From NCBI GenBank assembly GCA_026786045.1, contig JAJAYV010000055.1, forward strand, positions 1-7,256: a stretch of DNA of 7,256 nt, in the 5' to 3' direction. The stretch is from Frankiaceae bacterium (lineage in GTDB: Bacteria; Actinomycetota; Actinomycetes; Mycobacteriales; SCTD01). Below the pieces are notes generated by a model, which made no database searches, was not told where the DNA came from, and worked only from the letters and a program-made list of their open reading frames with translations. This document shows positions 1-7,256 of this stretch, piece after piece; within the stretch, counting starts at the first letter, position 1, and each line of letters opens with the position of its first letter. The position numbers and the translations under genes are program-made.

Positions 1-95
1 CGGACCTGGTCGTCTACCGCAACTGGTACCTGCAGGAGTTCTCCCGCCAGGCGGCCGGCGAGGCGCCTCGACCGTGGGACGGCCCGCTGCGCTGA
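1..95 (+). CDS. 3' end of an unidentified gene (partial)
   Basis: Reading from base 3 gives 30 codons ending in TGA at 93-95. The peptide starts DLVVYRNWYLQEF and ends PRPWDGPLR. The GC-rich third positions and the close convergent fit with the next gene suggest a real C-terminus. I do not recognise the family and too little is present to assign one. It converges on the alcohol dehydrogenase gene with only 9 bases between the two stop codons, and its stop codon lies in the left arm of a hairpin. The start is outside the window. Confidence 0.6.
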   Translation, partial: DLVVYRNWYLQEFSRQAAGEAPRPWDGPLR

Positions 96-108
96 GCCGC
101 CGGCTCAG
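92..108. terminator. Bidirectional hairpin spanning two convergent stop codons
   Basis: CTGAGCC (92-98) and GGCTCAG (102-108) are perfect inverted repeats around a 3-base loop, GCC. The left arm contains the TGA of the plus-strand gene (93-95). The right arm contains the TCA that is the TGA stop of the minus-strand alcohol dehydrogenase (105-107). Neither side has a T-run, so it would be a tail-less terminator of the kind often proposed in high-GC actinobacteria. The structure is seen directly; the terminator role is inferred from its position between convergent genes. Confidence 0.6.
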
Positions 109-1136
109 AAGCTCGTCAGCACCGTGACACCGGGCGTGCGTCCCACCTGCTCGAGCGCGTTGGCGGCGTCGTCGAGCCCCACCTCGCGGGTGACGAGCAG
201 GTCGGGGCGCAGCCGCCCGGCGGCGACCAGCGCCAGCAGCTCCGGGTAGGCGTGGGCGGCCATGCCGTGGCTGCCGAGCAGCTCGAGCTCCAGGCTGATC
301 ACTCGCTCCATCGGCACGACCGGCCGCTCCTGCGCCGGCGGGAGCAGCCCGACCTGGACGTGCCGGCCGCGGGCGCGCAGCGAGCGCACGCTGTCGACAC
401 AGGTCGTCGCGCTGCCGAGGGCGTCGAGCGAGAGCGCGGCCCCGCCGCCGGTGAGCTCCAGCACCGCCTCGACGACGTCCTGGGCGCGGGCGTCGACGAC
501 GGCCGCGGCGCCGAAGGATATGGCGAGCTCGAGAGCGCCCGGGGCGACGTCGACCGCGATCACCTGCGCGCCCGCGGCGACGGCGACCTGTACGGCCGAG
601 AGCCCGACCCCGCCGCACCCGTGCACGACCACCCACTCGCCCGCGGCCACGCGGCCCTGCTGCACCACGGCCCGGAAGGCGGTGGCGTAGCGGCAGCCGA
701 GCGATGCCGCTGTGGCGAAGGGCATCTCGTCCGGCAGGGCGACCAGGTTGACGTCGGCTGCCTCGAGCGCGACCAGCTCGGCGAACGAGCCCCAGTGCGT
801 GAAACCCGGCTGGGTCTGCCGCGCGCAGACCTGGTGGTCGCCGCGCAAGCAGGACGGGCAGCTGCCGCAGGCGCAGACGAACGGCACGGTCACCCGGTCG
901 CCGACCCGCCGGCGCCGCACCTGCGCGCCGACCGCCTCGACGGTGCCGGCCAGCTCGTGGCCCGGCACGTGCGGCAGGCGCACGTCGGGGTCGTGGCCCT
1001 GCCAGCCGTGCCAGTCGCTGCGGCACACGCCGGTGGCGCCGACCCGTACGACGACCCCCGTCGGGGAGGGCGACGGCGCAGGGACGTCCTGCACCGCCAG
1101 CGGCCCGGCGTACTGCTCGAAGACCAGGGCCCGCAC
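105..1136 (-). CDS. Zinc-dependent alcohol dehydrogenase (MDR superfamily)
   Basis: A cytosolic oxidoreductase of 343 residues, the usual size for a medium-chain dehydrogenase/reductase; it would interconvert an alcohol and an aldehyde or ketone using NAD(P). The N-terminal GroES-like catalytic domain has the likely catalytic zinc ligands C38 (GVCRSD), H60-E61 in the zinc-ADH signature GHELAGTVEAVG, and possibly C148 (LGCRYATA). The structural-zinc lobe is at 88-104, with C90, C93, C96 and C104. The Rossmann domain starts around 168 with HGCGGVG at 172-178. An acidic D196 at the end of the second beta strand (VIAVD) favours NAD over NADP. The start is GTG, overlapping the upstream lpdA stop by one base (TAGTG), so translation is probably coupled; I see no strong Shine-Dalgarno. 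The sequence MRALVFEQY matches the usual start of this subfamily as I remember it. Substrate is unknown. No missing key residue was seen. Confidence 0.93.
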   Translation of the reverse strand: MRALVFEQYAGPLAVQDVPAPSPSPTGVVVRVGATGVCRSDWHGWQGHDPDVRLPHVPGHELAGTVEAVGAQVRRRRVGDRVTVPFVCACGSCPSCLRGDHQVCARQTQPGFTHWGSFAELVALEAADVNLVALPDEMPFATAASLGCRYATAFRAVVQQGRVAAGEWVVVHGCGGVGLSAVQVAVAAGAQVIAVDVAPGALELAISFGAAAVVDARAQDVVEAVLELTGGGAALSLDALGSATTCVDSVRSLRARGRHVQVGLLPPAQERPVVPMERVISLELELLGSHGMAAHAYPELLALVAAGRLRPDLLVTREVGLDDAANALEQVGRTPGVTVLTSF

Positions 1137-2512
1137 TAGAGGTCGTCGTGCAGCATGAGCTGGCGGGCCGCCTCAGTCACCGAGCCCGACAACGACGGGT
1201 AGATCGCGAAGGTGTGCGCGATCTGGTCGGCCGTCAGGCCGTTCTGGACAGCCACGGAGATCGGCATGATGAGCTCGCTGGCGTTCGGCGCGACGACGAC
1301 GCCGCCGAGCACGGTGCCGGAGCCAGGGCGGCAGAAGAACTTCACGAAGCCGTCGGTGATGCCCAGCATCTTGGCGCGGGCGTTGGTGGCGAGCGGGAGC
1401 ATCACCGTCTGCACCGGGATCGTGCCCGACTCGACCTGCCCCTGCGTCACGCCGACGGAGGCGACCTGCGGGTCGGTGAAGACGTTCGCGGACACCGTCG
1501 ACAGCCGCAGCGGCGCGACCGCCTCGCCGAGCGCGTGCCACATCGCGATGCGCCCCTGCATCGCGGCGACCGACGCGAGCATGAGGACGCCGGTGCAGTC
1601 CCCGGCGGCGTAGATGCCGGGGACGGTGGTGCGCGAGACGCGGTCGACCTGGACGAAGCCCTGCTCGGTCAGCGCGACGCCGACCTCCTCGAGCCCCATG
1701 CCTCCGGTGTTCGGCACCGAGCCGACGGTCATGAGCGCGTGCGAGCCCTCGACGGTCGTCCCGTCGGTGAGGTGCACGACCACGCCCTTCTCGGTCCGCT
1801 CGACCCGGTCAGCGCGGCCGCGGCGGACGTTCATACCGCGGCGGGCGAAGACCTCCTCGAGCAGCTCCGCGGCGTCGGCGTCCTCCCCGGGCAGGACCCG
1901 GGCGCGGGAGGACACCAGGGTGACCTGCGAGCCGACGGCGAGGTAGGCGTTGGCGAACTCGGCGCCCGTGACGCCGGAGCCGACGACCACCAGATGCTCG
2001 GGCAGCTCGGGCAGGTCGTAGAGCTGGCGCCAGTCGAGGACCCGCTCGCCGTCGGGCTCGGCGCCGGCGACGACGCGCGGGTGGGCGCCCGTCGCGAGCA
2101 GGACCACGTCGGCCTCGACCTCGTGGACGTGGCCGTCGTCGGCGGTCACCTCGACCAGCGACGCGCTGCGCAGCCGGGCCGAGCCGTGCAGAATCGTCAC
2201 GCCCTGGCGCACCAGCCGGGCGGTGATGTCGGCGGACTGCGCGAGCGCCAGCGCCTTGACGCGGGCGTTCACCTCGTCGACGGCGGTGACCACCTCGCCC
2301 ACCGCACGGATGCCGACCCGGTCGGCGTGCGAGAAGGCCGTCATCGCCTCGCTCGTCGCGATGAACGTCTTGGACGGCACGCAGTCCGAGAGCACGCACT
2401 GCCCCCCGACGCCGTCCCTGTCGACGAGCGTGACCGACGCCCCGAGCTCCACGGCGACCAGGGCCGCCTCGTAGCCCGCGGGTCCTCCTCCGACGACGGC
2501 GATGTGCTGCAT
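1136..2512 (-). CDS. lpdA: NAD(P)H-quinone dehydrogenase, LpdA-type flavoprotein disulfide reductase family
   Basis: A FAD-dependent enzyme of 458 residues expected to pass electrons from NAD(P)H to quinones. It closely resembles Mycobacterium tuberculosis LpdA (Rv3303c) as I recall that sequence. Domains: FAD dinucleotide fold with GGGPAG (8-13); GVGGQCVLSDCVPSKT (34-49); NAD(P)-binding fold with VVGSGVTGAEF in mid-protein; second FAD motif GIYAAGDCTG; C-terminal dimerisation domain with YPSLSGSVTEAA. Both cysteines of the redox pair are present here (C39, C44), whereas my memory of Rv3303c has only the second. The catalytic His-Glu dyad of true lipoamide dehydrogenases (HPTLxE) is replaced by Y438 and G443, so dihydrolipoamide oxidation is unlikely. 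I chose the ATG at 2512 because GGGAGG lies 9 bases upstream and the Rossmann strand follows directly; an ATG three codons upstream abuts that same site with no spacer. It is the first gene of a two-gene operon with the alcohol dehydrogenase and is divergent from the GGCT-like gene. Confidence 0.93.
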   Translation of the reverse strand: MQHIAVVGGGPAGYEAALVAVELGASVTLVDRDGVGGQCVLSDCVPSKTFIATSEAMTAFSHADRVGIRAVGEVVTAVDEVNARVKALALAQSADITARLVRQGVTILHGSARLRSASLVEVTADDGHVHEVEADVVLLATGAHPRVVAGAEPDGERVLDWRQLYDLPELPEHLVVVGSGVTGAEFANAYLAVGSQVTLVSSRARVLPGEDADAAELLEEVFARRGMNVRRGRADRVERTEKGVVVHLTDGTTVEGSHALMTVGSVPNTGGMGLEEVGVALTEQGFVQVDRVSRTTVPGIYAAGDCTGVLMLASVAAMQGRIAMWHALGEAVAPLRLSTVSANVFTDPQVASVGVTQGQVESGTIPVQTVMLPLATNARAKMLGITDGFVKFFCRPGSGTVLGGVVVAPNASELIMPISVAVQNGLTADQIAHTFAIYPSLSGSVTEAARQLMLHDDL

Positions 2513-2521
2513 GCCCTCCAT

Positions 2522-2527
2522 CCTCCC
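2522..2527 (-). promoter_or_regulatory. Shine-Dalgarno site deciding the lpdA start
   Basis: On the minus strand GGGAGG is followed by 9 bases and then ATG at 2512. The alternative ATG at 2521-2519 sits directly against this site with no spacer, so the downstream ATG is preferred. A second GGAGGG lies only one base from the chosen ATG, too close for usual pairing. Confidence 0.65.
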
Positions 2528-2542
2528 GCACGTGGCGCTGGC

Positions 2543-2548
2543 TACTCT
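2543..2548 (+). promoter_or_regulatory. -10 element for a leaderless GGCT-family transcript
   Basis: TACTCT fits the actinobacterial TANNNT -10 consensus and ends 7 bases before the ATG at 2556. Transcription would therefore start at or next to the first base of the start codon. No Shine-Dalgarno precedes that ATG, as expected for a leaderless mRNA. I see no convincing -35 box. The motif is seen directly; the leaderless interpretation is inferred from spacing. Confidence 0.5.
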
Positions 2549-2555
2549 TCCGGGC

Positions 2556-3008
2556 ATGGCGCTCTACGCGGCGTACGGCAGCAACCTCGACCCCGAGCAG
2601 ATGCACCGTCGCTGCCCCCACTCCCCCGTCGCGGGCACCGGATGGCTGGAGGGCTGGCGCCTCACCTTCGGCGGCGAGGACCTCGGCTGGGAGGGCTCGC
2701 TCGCCACGCTCGTGCCGGCGCCGGGCGAGCACGTCTTCGTCGGGCTCTACGACATGACCGACGCCGACGCCGAGCAGCTCGACACGTGGGAGGGGGCCGA
2801 CAACGGCCTCTACCGCAAGCTGCGGGTCCGGGTGCACGCGCTCGAGGGCGACAAGCTCTGCTGGGTCTACGTCCTGGACGGCTACGAGGGCGGGCTGCCG
2901 TCGGCGCGCTACCTCGGCGTGCTCGCCGACGCGGCCGAGGTCGCTGGCGCGCCGGCCGACTACGTGCGCGAGCTGCGCACTCGCCCCTGTCGGTCCACCG
3001 GGCCTTGA
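2556..3008 (+). CDS. Gamma-glutamylcyclotransferase family protein (GGCT-like/AIG2-like)
   Basis: A small cytosolic protein of 150 residues in the GGCT fold, whose characterised members turn gamma-glutamyl amino acids or amines into 5-oxoproline and the free amine. The N-terminus carries the family hallmark YGSNL (7-11), which forms the substrate-binding loop. E79 in the DTWEG segment (76-80), followed by Y86-R87, matches the position of the catalytic glutamate. The length is typical. The ATG at 2556 is chosen because the family begins with a short strand directly before YGSN, and a TACTCT -10 lies 7 bases upstream. An in-frame ATG at 2502 would add 18 residues without family similarity and would overlap lpdA. 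It is divergent from lpdA and convergent with the M20 gene. The substrate is unknown. Actinobacteria usually use mycothiol rather than glutathione, so a glutathione-degrading role should not be assumed. Confidence 0.88.
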   Translation: MALYAAYGSNLDPEQMHRRCPHSPVAGTGWLEGWRLTFGGEDLGWEGSLATLVPAPGEHVFVGLYDMTDADAEQLDTWEGADNGLYRKLRVRVHALEGDKLCWVYVLDGYEGGLPSARYLGVLADAAEVAGAPADYVRELRTRPCRSTGP

Positions 3009-3017
3009 CCTGGCCCG
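2999..3017 (+). terminator. Possible weak hairpin at the end of the GGCT-like gene
   Basis: CGGGCC (2999-3004) pairs with GGCCCG (3012-3017), leaving a 7-base loop that contains the TGA stop codon. It runs into the adjacent GC repeat, whose copies could form competing pairings, and there is no T-run directly after it. The pairing is real but short, and a terminator role is only a guess. Confidence 0.3.
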
Positions 3018-3045
3018 CCGGCCCGCCGGCCCGCCGGCCCGCCGG
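3014..3045. repeat. Four perfect tandem copies of an 8-bp unit, CCCGCCGG
   Basis: Units lie at 3014-3021, 3022-3029, 3030-3037 and 3038-3045, flanked by GG and CCCC. The run sits 5 bases after the stop codon of the GGCT-like gene. Each unit junction contains the palindrome GCCGGC, so the array can fold on itself. It looks like a small slippage-prone microsatellite. Copy number could be affected by assembly because the unit is short and all G/C. Confidence 0.85.
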
Positions 3046-3093
3046 CCCCAGCTCTTTGGGACTTCCCCAGTAGCCGGCGCCTGTGGATCCTCC

Positions 3094-3103
3094 GAAGATC
3101 TTC
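3094..3103. other. Perfect 10-bp palindrome GAAGATCTTC in the 140-bp convergent spacer
   Basis: GAAGATCTTC is its own reverse complement. It is flanked by TCCT (3088-3091) and AGGA (3104-3107), giving a longer interrupted dyad with a two-base bulge. The surrounding 25 bases are clearly less GC-rich than their neighbours. It is not placed like an operator, because both flanking genes end here. It could be part of a 3' structure, a dispersed repeat or chance. The rest of 3009-3148 holds the 8-bp repeat and the hairpin described separately. Confidence 0.4.
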
Positions 3104-3125
3104 AGGAACTCGCGCAGGGCTGCAG

Positions 3126-3145
3126 GCCGGGCGACTCTGCCCGGC
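3126..3145 (-). terminator. Hairpin just after the M20 gene, likely terminator of the mutase operon
   Basis: GCCGGGC (3126-3132) and GCCCGGC (3139-3145) form a perfect 7-bp stem around the 6-base loop GACTCT. It starts 3 bases beyond the M20 stop codon when read on the minus strand. There is no T-run, so it would be a tail-less terminator. It could also stop plus-strand transcription from the GGCT-like gene. The stem is seen directly; the function is inferred from location. Confidence 0.6.
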
Positions 3146-3148
3146 GGG

Positions 3149-4333
3149 CTAGTACGCGCTGACGGCCGCCAGCGCGACGGCGACGAGCGCGCGAACCGCC
3201 ACGGGCAGGGCCGCCTCGGCGACGTCGAACGCCCCCTGGTGCAGGTCGTACGGCGACTCACGCCCGGGCGCCTTGACACCGAGGCGGGCCATCGCGCCGG
3301 GCACCCGGTCGAGGTACCAGGCGAAGTCCTCCCCGCCGAGCGACTGCAGCGTCGGCACGGCAGCGGACGTGCCGAGCGAGCGTCGCACCGCCGCGGCGAA
3401 CAGCGTCGTCGCGGACTGGTCGTTGATCACGGGCGGGACGCCGCGGCTGTAGCGGACGTCGGCGTGCGCGCCGTAGGGCGAGACGAGGCCGTCGACGACC
3501 CGCTGGACCATGAGCGGGGCGTCGTGCCAGGCCCCCTTGTCGAGCACGCGCAGGGTGCCCTTCAGCACCCCGCGGTGCGGGATCGCGTTGGCGGCGACGC
3601 CGGCGCCGATGTGGCCCCACACCAGGCATAGCCCGGCGCGCGGGTCGACGAGCCGGTTGAGCACCTCGGGCAGGCCGGTCGCGACCGTGGCCAGCACCTG
3701 CACGAGGTCGACGGTGTTGTGCGGCCGGGAGGTGTGCCCGCCGGGTCCGGTCAGCACGACCTCGAGCGAGTCGGCGGCGGCGGTGATCGCGCCGGACTTC
3801 AGCCCGACCCGACCGACCTCGAGCGCCGGGTCGCAGTGCAGCCCGAAGGCAACGGACACGCCCTCCAGCCAGCCCTCGGCGATGACGTCGAGCGCCCCGC
3901 CCGGCATCTGCTCCTCGGCCGGCTGGAAGACCAGCCGCACCGTCCCCTCGAGCTGCTCGGCGACCTCGGCCAGCGCCAGCCCGGCGCCGAGCACGGCGCT
4001 GGTGTGCACGTCGTGGCCGCAGGCGTGGCAGACGCCGGCGACGGTGGAGCGGTACGGCACGAGCTTCTCGTCCTGGAGCGGCAGCGCGTCGATGTCGGCG
4101 CGCAGCACGACGACCGGACCGCTCCCGGTGCCCACGTCGCAGACGACCCCGGTGCCGCGCGTGAGCACCTTGGGCGACAGCCCGGCGGCGCTGAGCCGCT
4201 CGGCGAGCAACGCGGTGGTGCGGTGCTCCTCGTGACCGAGCTCGGGGTGGGCGTGCAGGTCGCGGCGGACGTCGACCAGCTCGCGGGCGTGCCGCTCCAG
4301 CCAGTCCTCGGCGACGGTGTGCGACGGGCTCAT
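3149..4333 (-). CDS. M20 family metallopeptidase/amidohydrolase (M20D, N-acyl-amino-acid hydrolase type)
   Basis: A 394-residue metal-dependent amidohydrolase of the subfamily that includes hippurate hydrolase, IAA-amino-acid hydrolases and AbgB-like enzymes; it would hydrolyse an N-acyl or similar amide bond in the cytoplasm. Visible motifs: RRDLHAHPELG (23-33); RADIDALP (78-85); metal-binding CHACGHDVHTS (102-112), with C105 and H107 as likely ligands; FQPAEE (136-141), with the catalytic and ligand glutamates E140-E141; H166 in GLHCDP; the lid or dimerisation domain with GPGGHTSRPH (196-205); GGEDF (333-337); and H365 in LHQGAF as the last ligand. All expected active-site residues are present and the length is normal. 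There is no signal peptide. The ATG lies within the stop of the upstream ligase gene (ATGA, 4-bp overlap), so translation is probably coupled. It is last in the mutase-ligase-hydrolase operon. Substrate is unknown; a product of the neighbouring ligase is an appealing but unproved candidate. Confidence 0.92.
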   Translation of the reverse strand: MSPSHTVAEDWLERHARELVDVRRDLHAHPELGHEEHRTTALLAERLSAAGLSPKVLTRGTGVVCDVGTGSGPVVVLRADIDALPLQDEKLVPYRSTVAGVCHACGHDVHTSAVLGAGLALAEVAEQLEGTVRLVFQPAEEQMPGGALDVIAEGWLEGVSVAFGLHCDPALEVGRVGLKSGAITAAADSLEVVLTGPGGHTSRPHNTVDLVQVLATVATGLPEVLNRLVDPRAGLCLVWGHIGAGVAANAIPHRGVLKGTLRVLDKGAWHDAPLMVQRVVDGLVSPYGAHADVRYSRGVPPVINDQSATTLFAAAVRRSLGTSAAVPTLQSLGGEDFAWYLDRVPGAMARLGVKAPGRESPYDLHQGAFDVAEAALPVAVRALVAVALAAVSAY

Positions 4334-5520
4334 ACGACCGCCCCGGCGGCGCCCGGCTCGCCCGGGACGGCGGAGGTGGGACGCGCCTCGAGCACGCTCG
4401 GTCGCCCGGTCGTGAACTCCGCCAGCAGGCTGTCGACCACCGCGCTCAGGTCACCTCCGCTGGCCGCCGCCACGGCGCGCTGCCGCTGGTAGGACGCGCC
4501 GCCGTCGAGCACCGACTGCACCATCGCCAGCTCGCCATCGCAGCCGAGCCGCTCGGCGGTCGGCCGCAGGTCCTGCACCAGCTCGGCCAGCGCCTCGCGC
4601 ACCGGCTGCGTGCTGTCCTCACCGGTGATGATGCTGGCGTCCAGCCCGTAGCGGGCGGCCCGCCACTTGTTCTCCTGCACCACCCAGCGACGCGGGGTCG
4701 GCAGCGTGTAGCCCTTGTCGATCTCGCGGTCCATCATCTCGACCAGGCACTGCGACAGCGCCGCGACCATGCCGACCTCGGCGATCGTGGGCAGCCCGTC
4801 GCAGATGCGCAGCTCGACGGTGCCGTAGGTCGGGTGCGGCCGGACGTCCCACCAGACCTCCTTGATGGAGGCGATCGTGTCGGTCTTGATGAGGGTCTCC
4901 ATGTAGCGCTCGAAGCCGGCCCAGCCCTCGACCTGCTGCGGCAGGCCGGCCGTCGGCAGCCCCTCGAAGACCTTCGAGCGGGCCGACGCCAGACCGGTCT
5001 CGGTCCCGGCCCAGTACGGCGAGGACGCCGACAGCGCGAGGAAGTGCGGGATGTAGGCCTGCAGCGCGTTGACCATCGCGATGACCTTGTCCGGCGAGCG
5101 CACCCCGACGTGGACGTGCACGCCGAAGATCTGCATGCGCCGGGCCAGCCACTGCATGTCCTCGATCAGCTTGGTGTAGCGCGGGTCGTCGCTGACCTGC
5201 TGCGTGCGCCAGTTCGTGATCGGATGCGTGCCTGCGCACATCAGGCCGAGCCCGCGCTGCTCGGCGAGCGGCACGACCTGCTCGAGGGTGCGGCCGAGGT
5301 CGGCGGTCGCCTCGGCCACGGTGCCGCAGACGCCGGTGATGACCTCGATCGTCGACTGCAGCAGCTCCCGCTTCGCGGTCGGGTGCTCGCCGCCGGGGCT
5401 GAGCTCCTGCAGGATCTCGCTCGCCCCACTGGTCAGCTGGCGCGTCTCGCGGTCGACCAGCATCAGCTCCCACTCCACGCCCAGGCTGGAGCGCGGCGAC
5501 GGGTTGAAGTCGATCTTCAC
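4330..5520 (-). CDS. Glutamate-cysteine ligase family protein (GCS2, YbdK-like carboxylate-amine ligase)
   Basis: A 396-residue ATP-dependent ligase of the GCS2 family, which joins a carboxylate (classically the glutamate gamma-carboxylate) to an amine; E. coli YbdK has only weak gamma-glutamylcysteine ligase activity. Motifs: GVEWELMLVD (14-23), with metal- and ATP-binding E16 and E18; ELLQSTIEVITGVC (52-65); GTHP (97-100); FGVHVHVG (132-139); SSPYWAGTETGLASAR (166-181); WWDVRPHPTYGTVELRICD (223-241); and ENKWRAARYGLD further on. All core motifs look intact. The last 25 or so residues are a low-complexity Pro/Ala/Gly tail. The GTG start directly abuts the TAA of the mutase gene and is supported by AGGAG 9 bases upstream. 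The M20 gene starts within its stop codon. Actinomycetes generally make mycothiol, not glutathione, so the natural product may be a different gamma-glutamyl or acyl amide. The family assignment is firm; the exact substrate is open. Confidence 0.9.
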   Translation of the reverse strand: MKIDFNPSPRSSLGVEWELMLVDRETRQLTSGASEILQELSPGGEHPTAKRELLQSTIEVITGVCGTVAEATADLGRTLEQVVPLAEQRGLGLMCAGTHPITNWRTQQVSDDPRYTKLIEDMQWLARRMQIFGVHVHVGVRSPDKVIAMVNALQAYIPHFLALSASSPYWAGTETGLASARSKVFEGLPTAGLPQQVEGWAGFERYMETLIKTDTIASIKEVWWDVRPHPTYGTVELRICDGLPTIAEVGMVAALSQCLVEMMDREIDKGYTLPTPRRWVVQENKWRAARYGLDASIITGEDSTQPVREALAELVQDLRPTAERLGCDGELAMVQSVLDGGASYQRQRAVAAASGGDLSAVVDSLLAEFTTGRPSVLEARPTSAVPGEPGAAGAVV

Positions 5521-7098
<1,578 letters not shown>

Positions 7099-7106
7099 GG
7101 GGACAG

Positions 7107-7114
7107 CCCTTCCT
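7107..7114 (-). promoter_or_regulatory. Shine-Dalgarno site for the mutase gene
   Basis: AGGAAGGG on the minus strand is followed by 8 bases and then the ATG at 7098. This is the last clearly natural sequence before the GC-only tract, so the gene start is well placed although its promoter cannot be read. Confidence 0.65.
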
Positions 7115-7130
7115 GGCTGGGTGGGGTCGT

Positions 7131-7256
<126 letters not shown>

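Noticed and set aside
252..1139. A 295-codon open frame on the plus strand opposite the alcohol dehydrogenase
   Set aside because: It is low-complexity Ala/Arg/Gly/His sequence. The opposite strand encodes a complete zinc ADH with all motifs, so this is a shadow.
1136..2512. Lipoamide dehydrogenase (E3) or mycothione reductase assignment for the flavoprotein
   Set aside because: The C-terminal His-Glu dyad required by those enzymes is Tyr/Gly here, and the overall sequence follows the LpdA quinone-reductase type.
1148..3073. A 641-codon open frame on the plus strand opposite lpdA and running through the GGCT-like gene
   Set aside because: Its translation is rich in Arg, Asp, His and Gly with no recognisable domain. 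It is the antisense shadow of lpdA and crosses the GGCT-like gene in a different frame. Such long open frames are expected in very GC-rich DNA.
4330..5520. Assigning the ligase as GshA of a glutathione pathway
   Set aside because: No glutathione synthetase gene is in the window, and the actinomycete context suggests mycothiol rather than glutathione. The GCS2/YbdK family is functionally broad.

Overview
The window is a stretch of very GC-rich bacterial chromosome with strong G/C preference at third codon positions. Its gene content points to an actinomycete: an LpdA-type flavoprotein quinone dehydrogenase close to Mycobacterium Rv3303c as I recall it, a YbdK-like GCS2 ligase, and a free-standing large subunit of a methylmalonyl-CoA-type mutase. 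I cannot name the genus. The right-hand 126 bases contain only G and C and include an unbroken run of 61 C. They look like a sequencing or assembly artefact at a contig end, so the window is probably the edge of a draft contig.

Layout from left to right: the last 30 codons of an unidentified plus-strand gene (1-95) converge on a two-gene minus-strand operon. That operon is lpdA (1136-2512), transcribed first, followed by a zinc-dependent alcohol dehydrogenase (105-1136) whose GTG start overlaps the lpdA stop codon by one base. A perfect 7-bp hairpin at 92-108 contains both convergent stop codons. lpdA is divergent, across 43 bp, from a plus-strand gamma-glutamylcyclotransferase-like gene (2556-3008) that looks leaderless. 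That gene converges across a 140-bp spacer on a second minus-strand operon. The spacer holds four copies of an 8-bp GC-rich repeat, a GAAGATCTTC palindrome and a 7-bp-stem hairpin.

The second operon, in transcription order, is: acyl-CoA mutase large subunit (7098-5521), a GCS2 carboxylate-amine ligase (5520-4330) starting directly after the mutase stop, and an M20 amidohydrolase (4333-3149) starting within the ligase stop by a 4-bp ATGA overlap. The tight junctions suggest one coupled transcription unit.

Functionally, the mutase serves B12-dependent methylmalonyl-CoA/succinyl-CoA interconversion, but its B12-binding small subunit is not in the window. The ligase, amidohydrolase and cyclotransferase can respectively make, hydrolyse and cyclise gamma-glutamyl or other amide bonds. 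They may act on a common small metabolite, which is inference. The other operon combines a redox flavoenzyme with an alcohol dehydrogenase. I see no mobile element, CRISPR array, tRNA or rRNA. The region looks mostly like ordinary actinobacterial housekeeping and metabolic sequence.
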